In this document: positions 15,209-23,976 of the stretch, one piece after another
How positions within the stretch are numbered: the first letter of the stretch is position 1
Layout of the letters: each line of letters starts with the position of its first letter
From: Limivivens faecihominis
GTDB taxonomy: Bacteria > Bacillota > Clostridia > Lachnospirales > Lachnospiraceae
Length of the DNA stretch: 64,000 nt
Reading direction: 5' to 3'
NCBI RefSeq assembly: GCF_020686945.1
Contig: NZ_JAJEPR010000005.1
Span: 118,072-182,071, forward strand
Notes under the pieces: generated by a model
Databases searched by the model: none
What the model saw: the letters and a program-made list of their open reading frames with translations, nothing else
Told to the model about the DNA's origin: nothing
Made by a program: the position numbers and the translations under genes

Positions 15209-18200
15209 TTACTTGAAGTATGCCACACCGGACTCAAAGATCTTCATGTCCTGGTCGCCGTAAATATTGATGGCTACGGAATCGCCACGTCTCTCTGCAT
15301 GACCCATCTTTCCGAATACACGACCATCCGGACTCGTGATTCCTTCGATGGCTGCATAGGAGCCGTTTACATTCCACTCTTCGTTCTCCACACAAAGCTT
15401 GCCATCCGCATCCACATAACGGGTTGCCACCTGTCCATTGGCAAAGAGCTTCTTCAGCCACTCTTCGTTTGCCACAAAGCGGCCCTCACCATGAGAAGCG
15501 GGGATCGCATAGGTTTTGCCGAGTTCAGCCAGAGCGAGCCACGGAGACTTGTTGCTGACCACCTTCGTGTAAACCATCTTGGAAATGTGACGGCCGATGG
15601 TGTTGAAGGTCAGTGTCGGAGAATCCTCTTTCTGACCACGGATCTCGCCATAGGGGACCAGTCCCAGCTTGATCAGGGCCTGGAAGCCGTTGCAGACACC
15701 CAAGGCCAGTCCGTCTCTCTCATTCAGAAGACGCATAACGGCCTCTTTGATCTTTGCATTCTGGAAGGCCGTCGCAAAGAATTTCGCGGAGCCATCCGGC
15801 TCGTCGCCTGCGGAGAAGCCGCCGGGGAACATGATGATCTGGGCCTGATCGATGGATTTTTCAAAAATATTGACAGAATCGCGGATATCCTCTGCAGTCA
15901 GGTTCTTGAATACCTTTACATCCACCTCTGCCCCTGCGTGCTCAAAGGCTTTGGTGCTGTCATACTCGCAGTTGGTGCCGGGGAATACCGGGATAAATAC
16001 GCGGGGTTTCGCGATCTTGTGTTTGCATACATAGACGCTTTCTGCCTGATAGCAGGTATCCGGATACTCTTCCCCTTTGGTGGTCTCGCCGGATACAGTC
16101 TTGAAGACTTTTTCCAGAGTACTCTTCCATGCATTTTCTGCATCCTGGAGGGACAGCTCCATATCGCAGTAACGGAGAACCGGCTCTGCAAGGACTTCAC
16201 CAACTACCGTATAGGTGACGGCCAGTTCACCGACCTTCTCGGACGGAACTTCTGCCACGATGCAGCCGAAGCCTTCCTCAAAGAGATCTCTCTTATCCAC
16301 AGAATGTTCAATCTTCACACCAAGACCGTTTCCGAAGGCCATCTTGCTCACTGCTGCTGCCAGGCCATTGGCATCCAGCGCATAGGAAGCTACGATTCTT
16401 CCAGCTTTGATATCCTCATGGAATTTTCCGTACTGATCCATCACCTGATCATATTTCGGAAGGTCATATTCATCCTTCTCGATCTTCACAAGAACCAGTT
16501 TGTCTCCTGCTTTCTTAAGCTCCGGAGTCACGATATTCTTATCACTGGCCACATCCACTGCGAAGGATACCAGTGTCGGCGGAACATCAATCTCGTTAAA
16601 ACTTCCGGACATACTGTCCTTACCACCAATGGAGGGCAGACCAAAGCTGAGCTGTGCGCTGTAAGCGCCCAGAAGGGCTGCAAAGGGCTGGCTCCAGCGT
16701 TTCGGATCTTCCGTCATGCGGCGGAAATACTCCTGGAAGGTGAAACGGATCTTGCTGTAATCTCCACCAACAGCCACAATGCGGGATACGGATTCCAGAA
16801 CTGCATAGACTGCTCCGTGGTAAGGGCTCCAGCTGGAAAGATAGGGATCGAAACCATAGCTCATCATGGTAACGGTATCGGTCTTTCCTTTGAGAACCGG
16901 AAGCTTCGCTACCATGGCCTGGGTCTCAGTGAGCTGATATTTTCCGCCGTAAGGCATCAGAACACTGCCTGCACCGATGGAACTGTCGAACATTTCCACC
17001 AGTCCCTTCTGGGAGCAGCAATTCAGATCTTTCAGCGTATCCAGCCATTTGGCTCTGACATCGGCTACCTCTTCCCGTTTGAAGAAGGAATCCTTTTTGG
17101 AAGGAATCTCTACATAAACGTCGGTCTCCTGATGAGCTCCGTTCGTATCCAGGAAGGCTCTGGAGATATTTACGATCTCTTTTCCTCTCCATACCAGAAC
17201 CAGACGCGGACTCTCGGTCACGACTGCAACTTCTACGGCCTCCAGGTTCTCCTCCTTGGCATATTTGAGGAACTCATCCACATCTTTCGGATCCACAACA
17301 ACTGCCATACGCTCCTGAGACTCGGAAATGGCAATCTCGGTTCCGTCAAGACCTGCATATTTTTTCGGCACCTTGTCGAGGTTGACACGAAGGCCCGGAG
17401 CCAGCTCTCCGATGGCAACAGAGACACCGCCCGCACCGAAGTCGTTACATTTCTTAATCAGGCTGCTGACCTCCGGGCGACGGAACATACGCTGGATCTT
17501 ACGCTCAGTGGGAGCATTACCTTTCTGCACCTCTGCGCCGCAGACCTCAATGGAAGCCTCTGTATGTACTTTGGAAGAACCGGTAGCTCCGCCGATTCCG
17601 TCACGGCCGGTCCGTCCGCCCAGAAGAATGATGATATCTCCCGGATCCGAATTTTCTCTTTTGACAGCTTTTCTCGGAGCTGCGCCCATAACTGCGCCGA
17701 TCTCCATACGCTTTGCCACATAATCCGGATGATAAATTTCTTTTACATAACCGGTAGCCAGACCGATCTGGTTTCCATAGGAGCTATAGCCGTGAGCTGC
17801 GCTGCGGACGATCTTCTTCTGCGGCAGTTTGCCTTTCAGCGTCTCCTTCACAGATACGGTCGGATCAGCAGCTCCGGTCACACGCATGGCCTGATATACA
17901 TAGGTACGGCCTGACAGCGGATCCCGGATAGCTCCTCCCAGACAGGTTGCAGCGCCACCGAAGGGCTCAATCTCTGTGGGATGGTTATGGGTCTCGTTCT
18001 TGAAATTCACCAGCCACTCTTCAGTCTTTCCGTCGATCTCCACCGGAACTACGATACTGCAGGCGTTGATCTCATCGGATTCCTCCTGATCTTCCAGCCT
18101 GCCTTCTTTTTTCAGCTTCCGCATGGCCATCAGAGCCAGATCCATCAGGCAGACGAATTTATCGTCTCTTCCCTTGAAAATCTCCTTGTGATCCTTCAGA

Positions 18201-18970
18201 TACTCCTCATAGGTTGCTTCCATGGGCTTGCGGTAATCGCCGTCGCCGAAAGTCACATTTTTAAGCTCTGTGGAGAAGGTGGTATGACGGCAGTGGTCGG
18301 ACCAGTAGGTATCCAGCACACGGATCTCTGTCACGGAAGGATTGCGTTTCTCTTCATTTTTATAATAATTCTGAATATGAAGAAAATCCTTAAAGGTCAT
18401 AGCAAGATTTAAAGAGTCATAGAGCTTTTTCAGTTCTTCTTCAGGCATATCCTGGAAGCCGTCAAAAATCTTTACATCTTCCGGCTCGTCAAAATGAGTT
18501 TCCAGTGTCTCAGGCTTCTCCATGCCTGTTTCTCTGGAATCCACAGGGTTAATGCAATGGTTCTTGATCGCCTCAAACTGTTCGTCGGTGATGTTTCCTT
18601 CAATGACATAGGTGGTAGCTGATTTAATGATCGGCTCCTCATCCTCTTTCAGGAATTTCACACACTGAACGGCAGAATCTGCTCTCTGGTCAAACTGTCC
18701 CGGAAGAAATTCCACGGAAAACACCCGGTCACTGGGACCGGTCTTAAAACTTTCACGGTAAAGAGTATCCACCGGAGGCTCTGAAAAAACAGTCCTGCAT
18801 GCTTTCTCAAAGACTTCGTCTGAGATATGTTCCACATCGTAACGAATCAGAACCCGAACACCAGTCACCTCGGAAATTCCAAGATAACTGTGGATTTCAT
18901 GCTTCAAATCTTTCGCCTGAACGGCAAAATCCGGCTTTTTTTCCACATAAACTCTTCTTACGCTGCTCAT
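15209..18970 (-). CDS. purL: Phosphoribosylformylglycinamidine synthase (single-chain, large form)
   Basis: 1253 residues from ATG 18970 behind GGAGGAA. Catalyses the ATP- and glutamine-dependent amidation of FGAR in step four of purine synthesis. The N-terminal PurS-like domain (SSVRRVYVEKKPDFAVQAKDL), linker, two AIR-synthase-like halves (SDHCRHTTF, NHPTEIEPFGGAATCLGG, GGTGSSKVHT-type and PSIGGKDSMSGSF loops) and the C-terminal glutaminase (VFPGTNCEYDS, GVCNGFQALIKLGL with nucleophile Cys, SHGEGRF) are all on one chain. So separate purS/purQ subunits are not needed. Longer upstream frame is not supported by a ribosome site. Confidence 0.97.
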   Translation of the reverse strand: MSSVRRVYVEKKPDFAVQAKDLKHEIHSYLGISEVTGVRVLIRYDVEHISDEVFEKACRTVFSEPPVDTLYRESFKTGPSDRVFSVEFLPGQFDQRADSAVQCVKFLKEDEEPIIKSATTYVIEGNITDEQFEAIKNHCINPVDSRETGMEKPETLETHFDEPEDVKIFDGFQDMPEEELKKLYDSLNLAMTFKDFLHIQNYYKNEEKRNPSVTEIRVLDTYWSDHCRHTTFSTELKNVTFGDGDYRKPMEATYEEYLKDHKEIFKGRDDKFVCLMDLALMAMRKLKKEGRLEDQEESDEINACSIVVPVEIDGKTEEWLVNFKNETHNHPTEIEPFGGAATCLGGAIRDPLSGRTYVYQAMRVTGAADPTVSVKETLKGKLPQKKIVRSAAHGYSSYGNQIGLATGYVKEIYHPDYVAKRMEIGAVMGAAPRKAVKRENSDPGDIIILLGGRTGRDGIGGATGSSKVHTEASIEVCGAEVQKGNAPTERKIQRMFRRPEVSSLIKKCNDFGAGGVSVAIGELAPGLRVNLDKVPKKYAGLDGTEIAISESQERMAVVVDPKDVDEFLKYAKEENLEAVEVAVVTESPRLVLVWRGKEIVNISRAFLDTNGAHQETDVYVEIPSKKDSFFKREEVADVRAKWLDTLKDLNCCSQKGLVEMFDSSIGAGSVLMPYGGKYQLTETQAMVAKLPVLKGKTDTVTMMSYGFDPYLSSWSPYHGAVYAVLESVSRIVAVGGDYSKIRFTFQEYFRRMTEDPKRWSQPFAALLGAYSAQLSFGLPSIGGKDSMSGSFNEIDVPPTLVSFAVDVASDKNIVTPELKKAGDKLVLVKIEKDEYDLPKYDQVMDQYGKFHEDIKAGRIVASYALDANGLAAAVSKMAFGNGLGVKIEHSVDKRDLFEEGFGCIVAEVPSEKVGELAVTYTVVGEVLAEPVLRYCDMELSLQDAENAWKSTLEKVFKTVSGETTKGEEYPDTCYQAESVYVCKHKIAKPRVFIPVFPGTNCEYDSTKAFEHAGAEVDVKVFKNLTAEDIRDSVNIFEKSIDQAQIIMFPGGFSAGDEPDGSAKFFATAFQNAKIKEAVMRLLNERDGLALGVCNGFQALIKLGLVPYGEIRGQKEDSPTLTFNTIGRHISKMVYTKVVSNKSPWLALAELGKTYAIPASHGEGRFVANEEWLKKLFANGQVATRYVDADGKLCVENEEWNVNGSYAAIEGITSPDGRVFGKMGHAERRGDSVAINIYGDQDMKIFESGVAYFK

Positions 18971-19025
18971 AGTTTCCTCCATATTCTGCGTGTTTTGTTC
19001 GCACATCCGCTGATTGTACCTCATC

Positions 19026-19054
19026 ATTGTAACACCGGTCTTTCTATCTTTCAA
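19026..19054 (-). promoter_or_regulatory. purL promoter
   Basis: -35 TTGAAA (19049-19054), 17-bp spacer, -10 TACAAT (19026-19031). Lies in the 96-bp gap between the helicase stop and purL. No purine riboswitch fits in this space. Confidence 0.7.
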
Positions 19055-19066
19055 GAAAGAAATCCC

Positions 19067-21487
19067 TCAACTTTTCCAAAAGGCCGCGAGCTCTTCCTCC
19101 ACATTCCAGAGACCGCAGCTTCTCACATCTGTCCATTCCCTCGGAAACATTACCCGGTATTCCCATTCACAGAACCGTTCATCCAGAAGAAGAATCACGC
19201 CACGATCCTCCTTTGTCCGGATCACCCGGCCCGCGGACTGGAGGACCTTATTCATGCCCGGAATCCGGTAGGCATAGGCAAAACCGTCCATTCCCCGGCT
19301 GTCATAATAGTCTTTCAAAAGCTCCCGCTCCGCACAGACCTGGGGAAGCCCGGTACCGACAATGACAGCACCGATCAGCCGTTCTCCCTTAAGATCAATA
19401 CCTTCACCGAAAATGCCGCCCATGACGCAGAAGCCGATGAGGCTCTGTTCGCCCTCCGTCTCCTCAAAGGCCTTCAGAAATTCTTCCCTCTTTTCCTCCG
19501 TCATACCGCTTTTCTGATAGAGGGTACGAAACTCTGCTCCCCAGCGCGTTTCAAAGCTGGCTCCTACGTCCTCCAGCATCCTGTAGGAAGGAAAGAATAC
19601 CATATAATTTCCCCTGCAGCCGGAAACTGTCTTCTTGATGTAATCCGCAATCCGCTCATATTCCTTCGGCCCCCGGCGCTTATAGCGGGAGCTCACATCC
19701 CTTCCGATGAGCACCCGCCGCTGTTCTGGCAGGAAGGGTGTTTTAGCATAAACGGCGTAATCGTCCTTCGCCTGACTTAAAAGGCTCTGATAATAAGTCA
19801 CCGGAAGAAGGGTTGCAGAGAAGAAAACCGTACTGTTTCCCTTATTCAGGCATTCCTGAATGGCCGTCGAGGTGTCGATGCAGAAAAGCTTCACCAGAAA
19901 ACTTCCGTTCTCATCCAGCATGCTGTAGATCACATAGCTTTCATCCAGCCGGTCCGCGATCTTGAAAAACTGGTCGATCTGAAAATAGAGATCCAGCAGT
20001 TTTTTCCTCTCTTCCCCCGGCGGCTCCTCCTCCAGATACTCCTCCAGAAGCCCCTCCGCACTCATGAGCATTACTGGAAAACCTTCCAGACTTTTCATCA
20101 CCCGGCAGCCTTCCTCACACTCTCTTTTCCAGGCCAGCATCTGACGGTTTACCCGATCCAGCTGACCCACCAGCTTCTTTCCCCGGTAATTACGGCCGCT
20201 GTCCTTGTTTTTCTGCTGAATGACCTTTTTCGCCTCCAGGAAATCTTCTTTATAGAGAAGGGCGCTGTACATCTCTCTTCCCCGCTCCACCAGATTATGG
20301 GCCTCATCGATGAGAAAAATGTAAGAACCTTTTCCGCTGCTTCCCTCCCCGAAAAAGCGTTTCAGATGGGCGGTTGGATCAAAAACATAATTGTAGTCGC
20401 AGATTACCGCATCCACCCAGGTGGAGACGTCGAGACTCAGCTCAAAAGGGCAGACATTCCATTTTTCACTCTGATTTAAAAGAGCCTCCCTGGAAAAATC
20501 GTCTGTCTCCTTGAGCATCTCAAACACCGCATCGTTGATCCGGTCAAAATGCCCTTTCGCATAGGGACAGTGGACGGGATCACACTCCGCCTCCTCCAGA
20601 GGACAGATCTTCTCCTTGGCCGTCAGCGTCACCACCTTATAGGAAAGACCCTGTTTTTTCAAGAGACCGAAAGCCTCCTCCGCCACCGTCCTTGTGATTG
20701 TCTTCGCCGTGAGATAAAAAATCTTCTCGCCCAGACCCTCTCCTACGGCTTTTACCGCCGGAAACACCGTGGAGATGGTCTTTCCCACACCCGTAGGCGC
20801 CTGAATAAAGATTTTCTTCTTCCGCTCAATGGTCCGATAAACTGCCGCCGCCAGATCTTTCTGGCCTTCCCGGTAAGGAAAAGGAAAGCGTATCTTCCGG
20901 ATGGATGCCTGGCGTTTCTCCTTCCAGAGAATCTGAAATTCGCACCATTTTCGATACTCCCGGATCAGTTCATCGAACCACTCCTTAAGCTCCTCCGTGG
21001 AATAAATATAGGGAAACCGCCGGATCTCCTCGCTTTCCAGATTGCAGTAGGTCATCTGGATCCCAATCTTTGAAAGCTTCTTCTGCACTGCATAGATACA
21101 GGCATAGCATTTCGCCTGAGCCAGGTGAACCGCCACCGGCTCCTCCAGAAAAATCAATGGACGGTAGATTCCTTTGATCTCATCTATAATCTCTTGCCCG
21201 TCTTCTGTAAAAATGCCGTCCGCCCGGCCCTCCACAGAAAGCTCATAGCTGCCCGTTTCCGAATCTTCCGGCATGCTCTCCTTTCCGGAAAGTGGAAAGG
21301 TCTCCATATATTTCAGCGGCACCTCTGCCCGGTAATCAGCTCCCATCTGCCCCTGGATCTTCCGGTGCAGTCTGCTGCCCAGCTGCATGGCTTCCTTGTC
21401 TGCTATCCCGCCCTTCCGGTTATCAATATCGCCACTTCTCAGAATAAATTCCACCAGATTTCTCACTGAAATACGGATTGTCTTCAC
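19067..21487 (-). CDS. XPD/DinG-like Fe-S DNA helicase with N-terminal PD-(D/E)XK nuclease-like domain
   Basis: 806 residues from GTG 21487, preceded by GGGAGGA. The N-terminal ~180 residues look like a RecB/Cas4-type nuclease: GSRLHRKIQ, EGRADGIF and DEIKG give the H, D and E-x-K positions. The helicase core follows: Walker A APTGVGKT, four Cys of a Fe-S cluster (KEKICPLEEAECDPVHCPYAKG ... NVCPFEL), DEAH box LIDEAHNL and C-terminal motif VI QSAGRVIRTKEDRG. Expected to unwind damaged DNA 5'-3' and possibly cut. It follows the radical SAM/TIGR03915 pair 100 bp away in the same direction, so it probably belongs to that LexA-box operon. Confidence 0.88.
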   Translation of the reverse strand: MKTIRISVRNLVEFILRSGDIDNRKGGIADKEAMQLGSRLHRKIQGQMGADYRAEVPLKYMETFPLSGKESMPEDSETGSYELSVEGRADGIFTEDGQEIIDEIKGIYRPLIFLEEPVAVHLAQAKCYACIYAVQKKLSKIGIQMTYCNLESEEIRRFPYIYSTEELKEWFDELIREYRKWCEFQILWKEKRQASIRKIRFPFPYREGQKDLAAAVYRTIERKKKIFIQAPTGVGKTISTVFPAVKAVGEGLGEKIFYLTAKTITRTVAEEAFGLLKKQGLSYKVVTLTAKEKICPLEEAECDPVHCPYAKGHFDRINDAVFEMLKETDDFSREALLNQSEKWNVCPFELSLDVSTWVDAVICDYNYVFDPTAHLKRFFGEGSSGKGSYIFLIDEAHNLVERGREMYSALLYKEDFLEAKKVIQQKNKDSGRNYRGKKLVGQLDRVNRQMLAWKRECEEGCRVMKSLEGFPVMLMSAEGLLEEYLEEEPPGEERKKLLDLYFQIDQFFKIADRLDESYVIYSMLDENGSFLVKLFCIDTSTAIQECLNKGNSTVFFSATLLPVTYYQSLLSQAKDDYAVYAKTPFLPEQRRVLIGRDVSSRYKRRGPKEYERIADYIKKTVSGCRGNYMVFFPSYRMLEDVGASFETRWGAEFRTLYQKSGMTEEKREEFLKAFEETEGEQSLIGFCVMGGIFGEGIDLKGERLIGAVIVGTGLPQVCAERELLKDYYDSRGMDGFAYAYRIPGMNKVLQSAGRVIRTKEDRGVILLLDERFCEWEYRVMFPREWTDVRSCGLWNVEEELAAFWKS

Positions 21488-21587
21488 GCTTTTGTCCTCC
21501 CGGCTCCAGCCTTTTCCCGGCTTTCTCCGGCCGGGTCTGCTGCTCTATCTTACCACATTCCGCGTAAAAGACAAAAGAAAAAATAAA

Positions 21588-22367
21588 TCAGCCCCATTCC
21601 GTCATGTATTTCCGGAATTTCAACGGAAGAAGCTGCTGTTGAAGTCCTCCGTTTTCCCGCTCCCGGATAGCGATCGTATCCACGAACCTTTTCCAGAGCT
21701 CCTCATAGGCTTTTTCCCCGTCCGACTGCTCCAGAAGCTCTGTCTTCGGCGCTTCCCCTCTGAAAAGATACCAGGGAGCTCCCGGCTGATGAAGAAGACT
21801 CATCTGATGATGCCTGTCGAAAATCAGGAAACGCTCCCCGGGATAACGGTTGGCGAAATGGTCTCCAATCAGCGGCAGAATCTGTCCGAAAGGCTCAATC
21901 TCCGAATAGAGAAGTTTCCCTTTCATCTCCTGAAACCTTATAAATCCAAGATAACGATGAGCCTCCCTGGCTACTGTCCTGGATAAGGTCATAACCTGAA
22001 AAATACAGGGTTCCTGGATATTTTCCATCAGGCGGTAAACGCTGCCGTTTTTCCTCTGGGCCAGGGAAAGCCCCAGCACCACGCTCCGGTAGACTGCCTC
22101 CGCTTTTTCCTTCTCTTCCGCCAGCGTGGCCTGATAAATACTCTCCCAGCAGTTCTGACCCATGCGCCGCCGGATCGTCCCTGCCACTTTTTCTGCCTTT
22201 TCTCCATCGGTCTCCACTCTCCGGTATTCGGAAAAAAGCTCCATCTCATGATCCGGACCTGCCTCCAGCTTTACCCTGTCATGGCCGACTCTGCTGGCCC
22301 AGGCATCATAAACTCCGGTGAGGATCCCTTCCATACTGTCCTCGCACTGAAAAATCACCCGGTTCAT
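21588..22367 (-). CDS. TIGR03915 (DUF4130) putative DNA repair protein
   Basis: 259 residues. The family is known mainly by its constant pairing with the radical SAM protein TIGR03916, as here (21 bp downstream). The sequence opens IFQCEDSMEGILTGVYDAWASRVGHD and carries ARLAHRYLGFIRFQE-like segment REAHRYLGFIRFQEMKGKLLYSEIEP and FLIFDRHH, characteristic of DUF4130. No classical nuclease or glycosylase motif is visible to me. A role in repair of DNA lesions together with its radical SAM partner is proposed for the family, not proven. Confidence 0.85.
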   Translation of the reverse strand: MNRVIFQCEDSMEGILTGVYDAWASRVGHDRVKLEAGPDHEMELFSEYRRVETDGEKAEKVAGTIRRRMGQNCWESIYQATLAEEKEKAEAVYRSVVLGLSLAQRKNGSVYRLMENIQEPCIFQVMTLSRTVAREAHRYLGFIRFQEMKGKLLYSEIEPFGQILPLIGDHFANRYPGERFLIFDRHHQMSLLHQPGAPWYLFRGEAPKTELLEQSDGEKAYEELWKRFVDTIAIRERENGGLQQQLLPLKFRKYMTEWG

Positions 22368-22388
22368 CTTATCTCCTCCTCTTGTTCT

Positions 22389-23711
22389 CTAACTCTGAAG
22401 CAGCTTCATCACCGCCTGACTGTCTGAAAAACGGCTGTCATCAAAGAGCCTCAGCTGCTGATAGTTCCCGACCTCCGGAAGTGTCTGGTCTCTCTGGCTC
22501 AACAGATTCCTCAAAATAAAGTCCTCATCCATCTTCAGCGGATACTGCGTCTTTCCCTTGCAGGTGATAAAATAGACAGCCCGCTTCAGCACCACACCGA
22601 TCTTCTTCAGATCCTCAAAATCCAGACTGGAAAACCGTCTGGCCTTCACAATCCTCTGGGCGGATTTCACACCGATGCCCGGCACCCGAAGAAGCGTCTC
22701 GTAGGGGGCACGGTTGATCTCCACCGGAAAATGCTCCATATGTCCCAGCGCCCAGTCGCATTTCGGATCCAGAAACACATTGAAATTTGGATGTTTTTCC
22801 GAGAGAAGTTCCTTCGCCTCAAAGCCATAGTAGCGAAGAAGCCAGTCCGCCTGATAAAGCCGGTGTTCCCGAAGAAGCGGCGGGCCTCCGGGCAATGCCG
22901 GAAGAAGACTGTCATCATTTACCCGGACGAAAGCAGAGTAAAAGACCCGTTTCAGTTCAAAACGCTGATAGAGTGACTCCGCCACAGAGACGATCTCATA
23001 ATCGCTCTCTCCCGACGCCCCTATAATCATCTGGGTGCTCTGTCCCGCCGGCACGAACTGGGGAGCACTCCTGTACAGGGTCAGTTCCTCCTGATTGTGA
23101 TTTCTCCTGGTCTGGATCTGCCTCATCGGCGTCAAAATGGTCCGGCGGCTCTTATGAGGAGCCAGCCGTTTCAACGCATCCGCCGTGGGCAGCTCCAGAT
23201 TGATGCTCATGCGGTCTGCCAGAAAGCCCGTCTTCTCAATGAGTTCCTCCGGTGCCCCCGGAATTGCCTTCACATGGATGTAACCCTGAAAATGATAGAC
23301 CTTTCTGAGCCGGTAGAGTGTCTGGTAGAGAAGCTCCATCGTAAAGGCTGGGTTCTGAAAAACGCCGGAACTTAAAAACAGGCCTTCGATATAATTCCTG
23401 CGGTAAAACTCCATGGTCAGCTGACAGACCTCGTCCGGAGTGAAGGCAGCTCTCGGCACATCATTGGAACAGCGGTTAACGCAGTAATGACAGTCAAAAA
23501 CGCACTCGTTGGTAAGCAGAATTTTCAGAAGGGAAATACACCTTCCATCCGCTGAAAAACTGTGGCAGATCCCGGCCTCTACACAGTTTCCCATGCCTTT
23601 CCCGTCCCCCCGGCGTCCATTGCCGCTGGAGGTACAGGCCACATCGTATTTTGCCGCATCCGTCAGGATATGTAGTTTTTCTCCTATCGTCATCTGTTCC
23701 GTAATCTTCAT
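22389..23711 (-). CDS. TIGR03916 putative DNA modification/repair radical SAM protein
   Basis: 440 residues from ATG 23711 with GGAG 5 nt upstream. A radical SAM cluster CVFDCHYC (residues about 83-90, CxxxCxxC) follows an early Cys-rich segment CTSSGNGRRGDGKGMGNCVEAGICHSFS typical of this family. The C-terminal part has a helix-hairpin-helix DNA-binding motif LLRVPGIGVKSAQRIVKARRFSSLDFEDLKKIG. Together this implies radical chemistry on DNA. First gene of a probable operon with TIGR03915 and an XPD-like helicase, driven by a promoter overlapped by a LexA-type box. Confidence 0.9.
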   Translation of the reverse strand: MKITEQMTIGEKLHILTDAAKYDVACTSSGNGRRGDGKGMGNCVEAGICHSFSADGRCISLLKILLTNECVFDCHYCVNRCSNDVPRAAFTPDEVCQLTMEFYRRNYIEGLFLSSGVFQNPAFTMELLYQTLYRLRKVYHFQGYIHVKAIPGAPEELIEKTGFLADRMSINLELPTADALKRLAPHKSRRTILTPMRQIQTRRNHNQEELTLYRSAPQFVPAGQSTQMIIGASGESDYEIVSVAESLYQRFELKRVFYSAFVRVNDDSLLPALPGGPPLLREHRLYQADWLLRYYGFEAKELLSEKHPNFNVFLDPKCDWALGHMEHFPVEINRAPYETLLRVPGIGVKSAQRIVKARRFSSLDFEDLKKIGVVLKRAVYFITCKGKTQYPLKMDEDFILRNLLSQRDQTLPEVGNYQQLRLFDDSRFSDSQAVMKLLQS

Positions 23712-23767
23712 AGAAACTCCGTTCTGCCGTCTCCCCGGCACGATCTTACTCTGGTTGCATCATTGTT

Positions 23768-23835
23768 CGAACGTTTGTTCCTAGTATAGCACAGATATTT
23801 TTTGAAATCAAGACTATTTTTCGAATATTTGTTCT
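23768..23835 (-). promoter_or_regulatory. Promoter with two LexA (SOS) box-like sites
   Basis: Minus-strand promoter -35 TTGATT (23806-23811), 17-bp spacer, -10 TATACT (23783-23788). Box 1, CGAACGTTTGTTCC (23768-23781), contains a perfect GAAC-N4-GTTC and abuts the -10 across the start site. Box 2, CGAATATTTGTTCT (23822-23835), has one half-site mismatch and lies 11 bp upstream of the -35. Gram-positive LexA sites follow CGAACN4GTTCG, so damage-inducible control of the repair operon is inferred. Confidence 0.75.
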
Positions 23836-23904
23836 GGTATAATCTGGGTATCCTTCCTAAGGCAGCTGCTAACAGCCCAACAGCAAAACAGGCTGCACAA
23901 TTCT

Positions 23905-23948
23905 ATAAAAAAGAAGACCGCCATGGATTTTCTCCATAACAGTCTTCC
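23905..23948 (-). terminator. Terminator after nadE
   Basis: GAAGACTGTTATGGA / TCCATGGCGGTCTTC stem followed by six T on the minus strand, ~30 bp past the nadE stop. Confidence 0.85.
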
Positions 23949-23976
23949 TGTATTTTCCTTACTTATTCTGTTTTTC

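Noticed and set aside
15110..17914. Long plus-strand open frame of 934 codons opposite purL
   Set aside because: It mirrors the high-GC third-position codon pattern of purL; no ribosome site, no recognisable domain, and purL is complete on the other strand.
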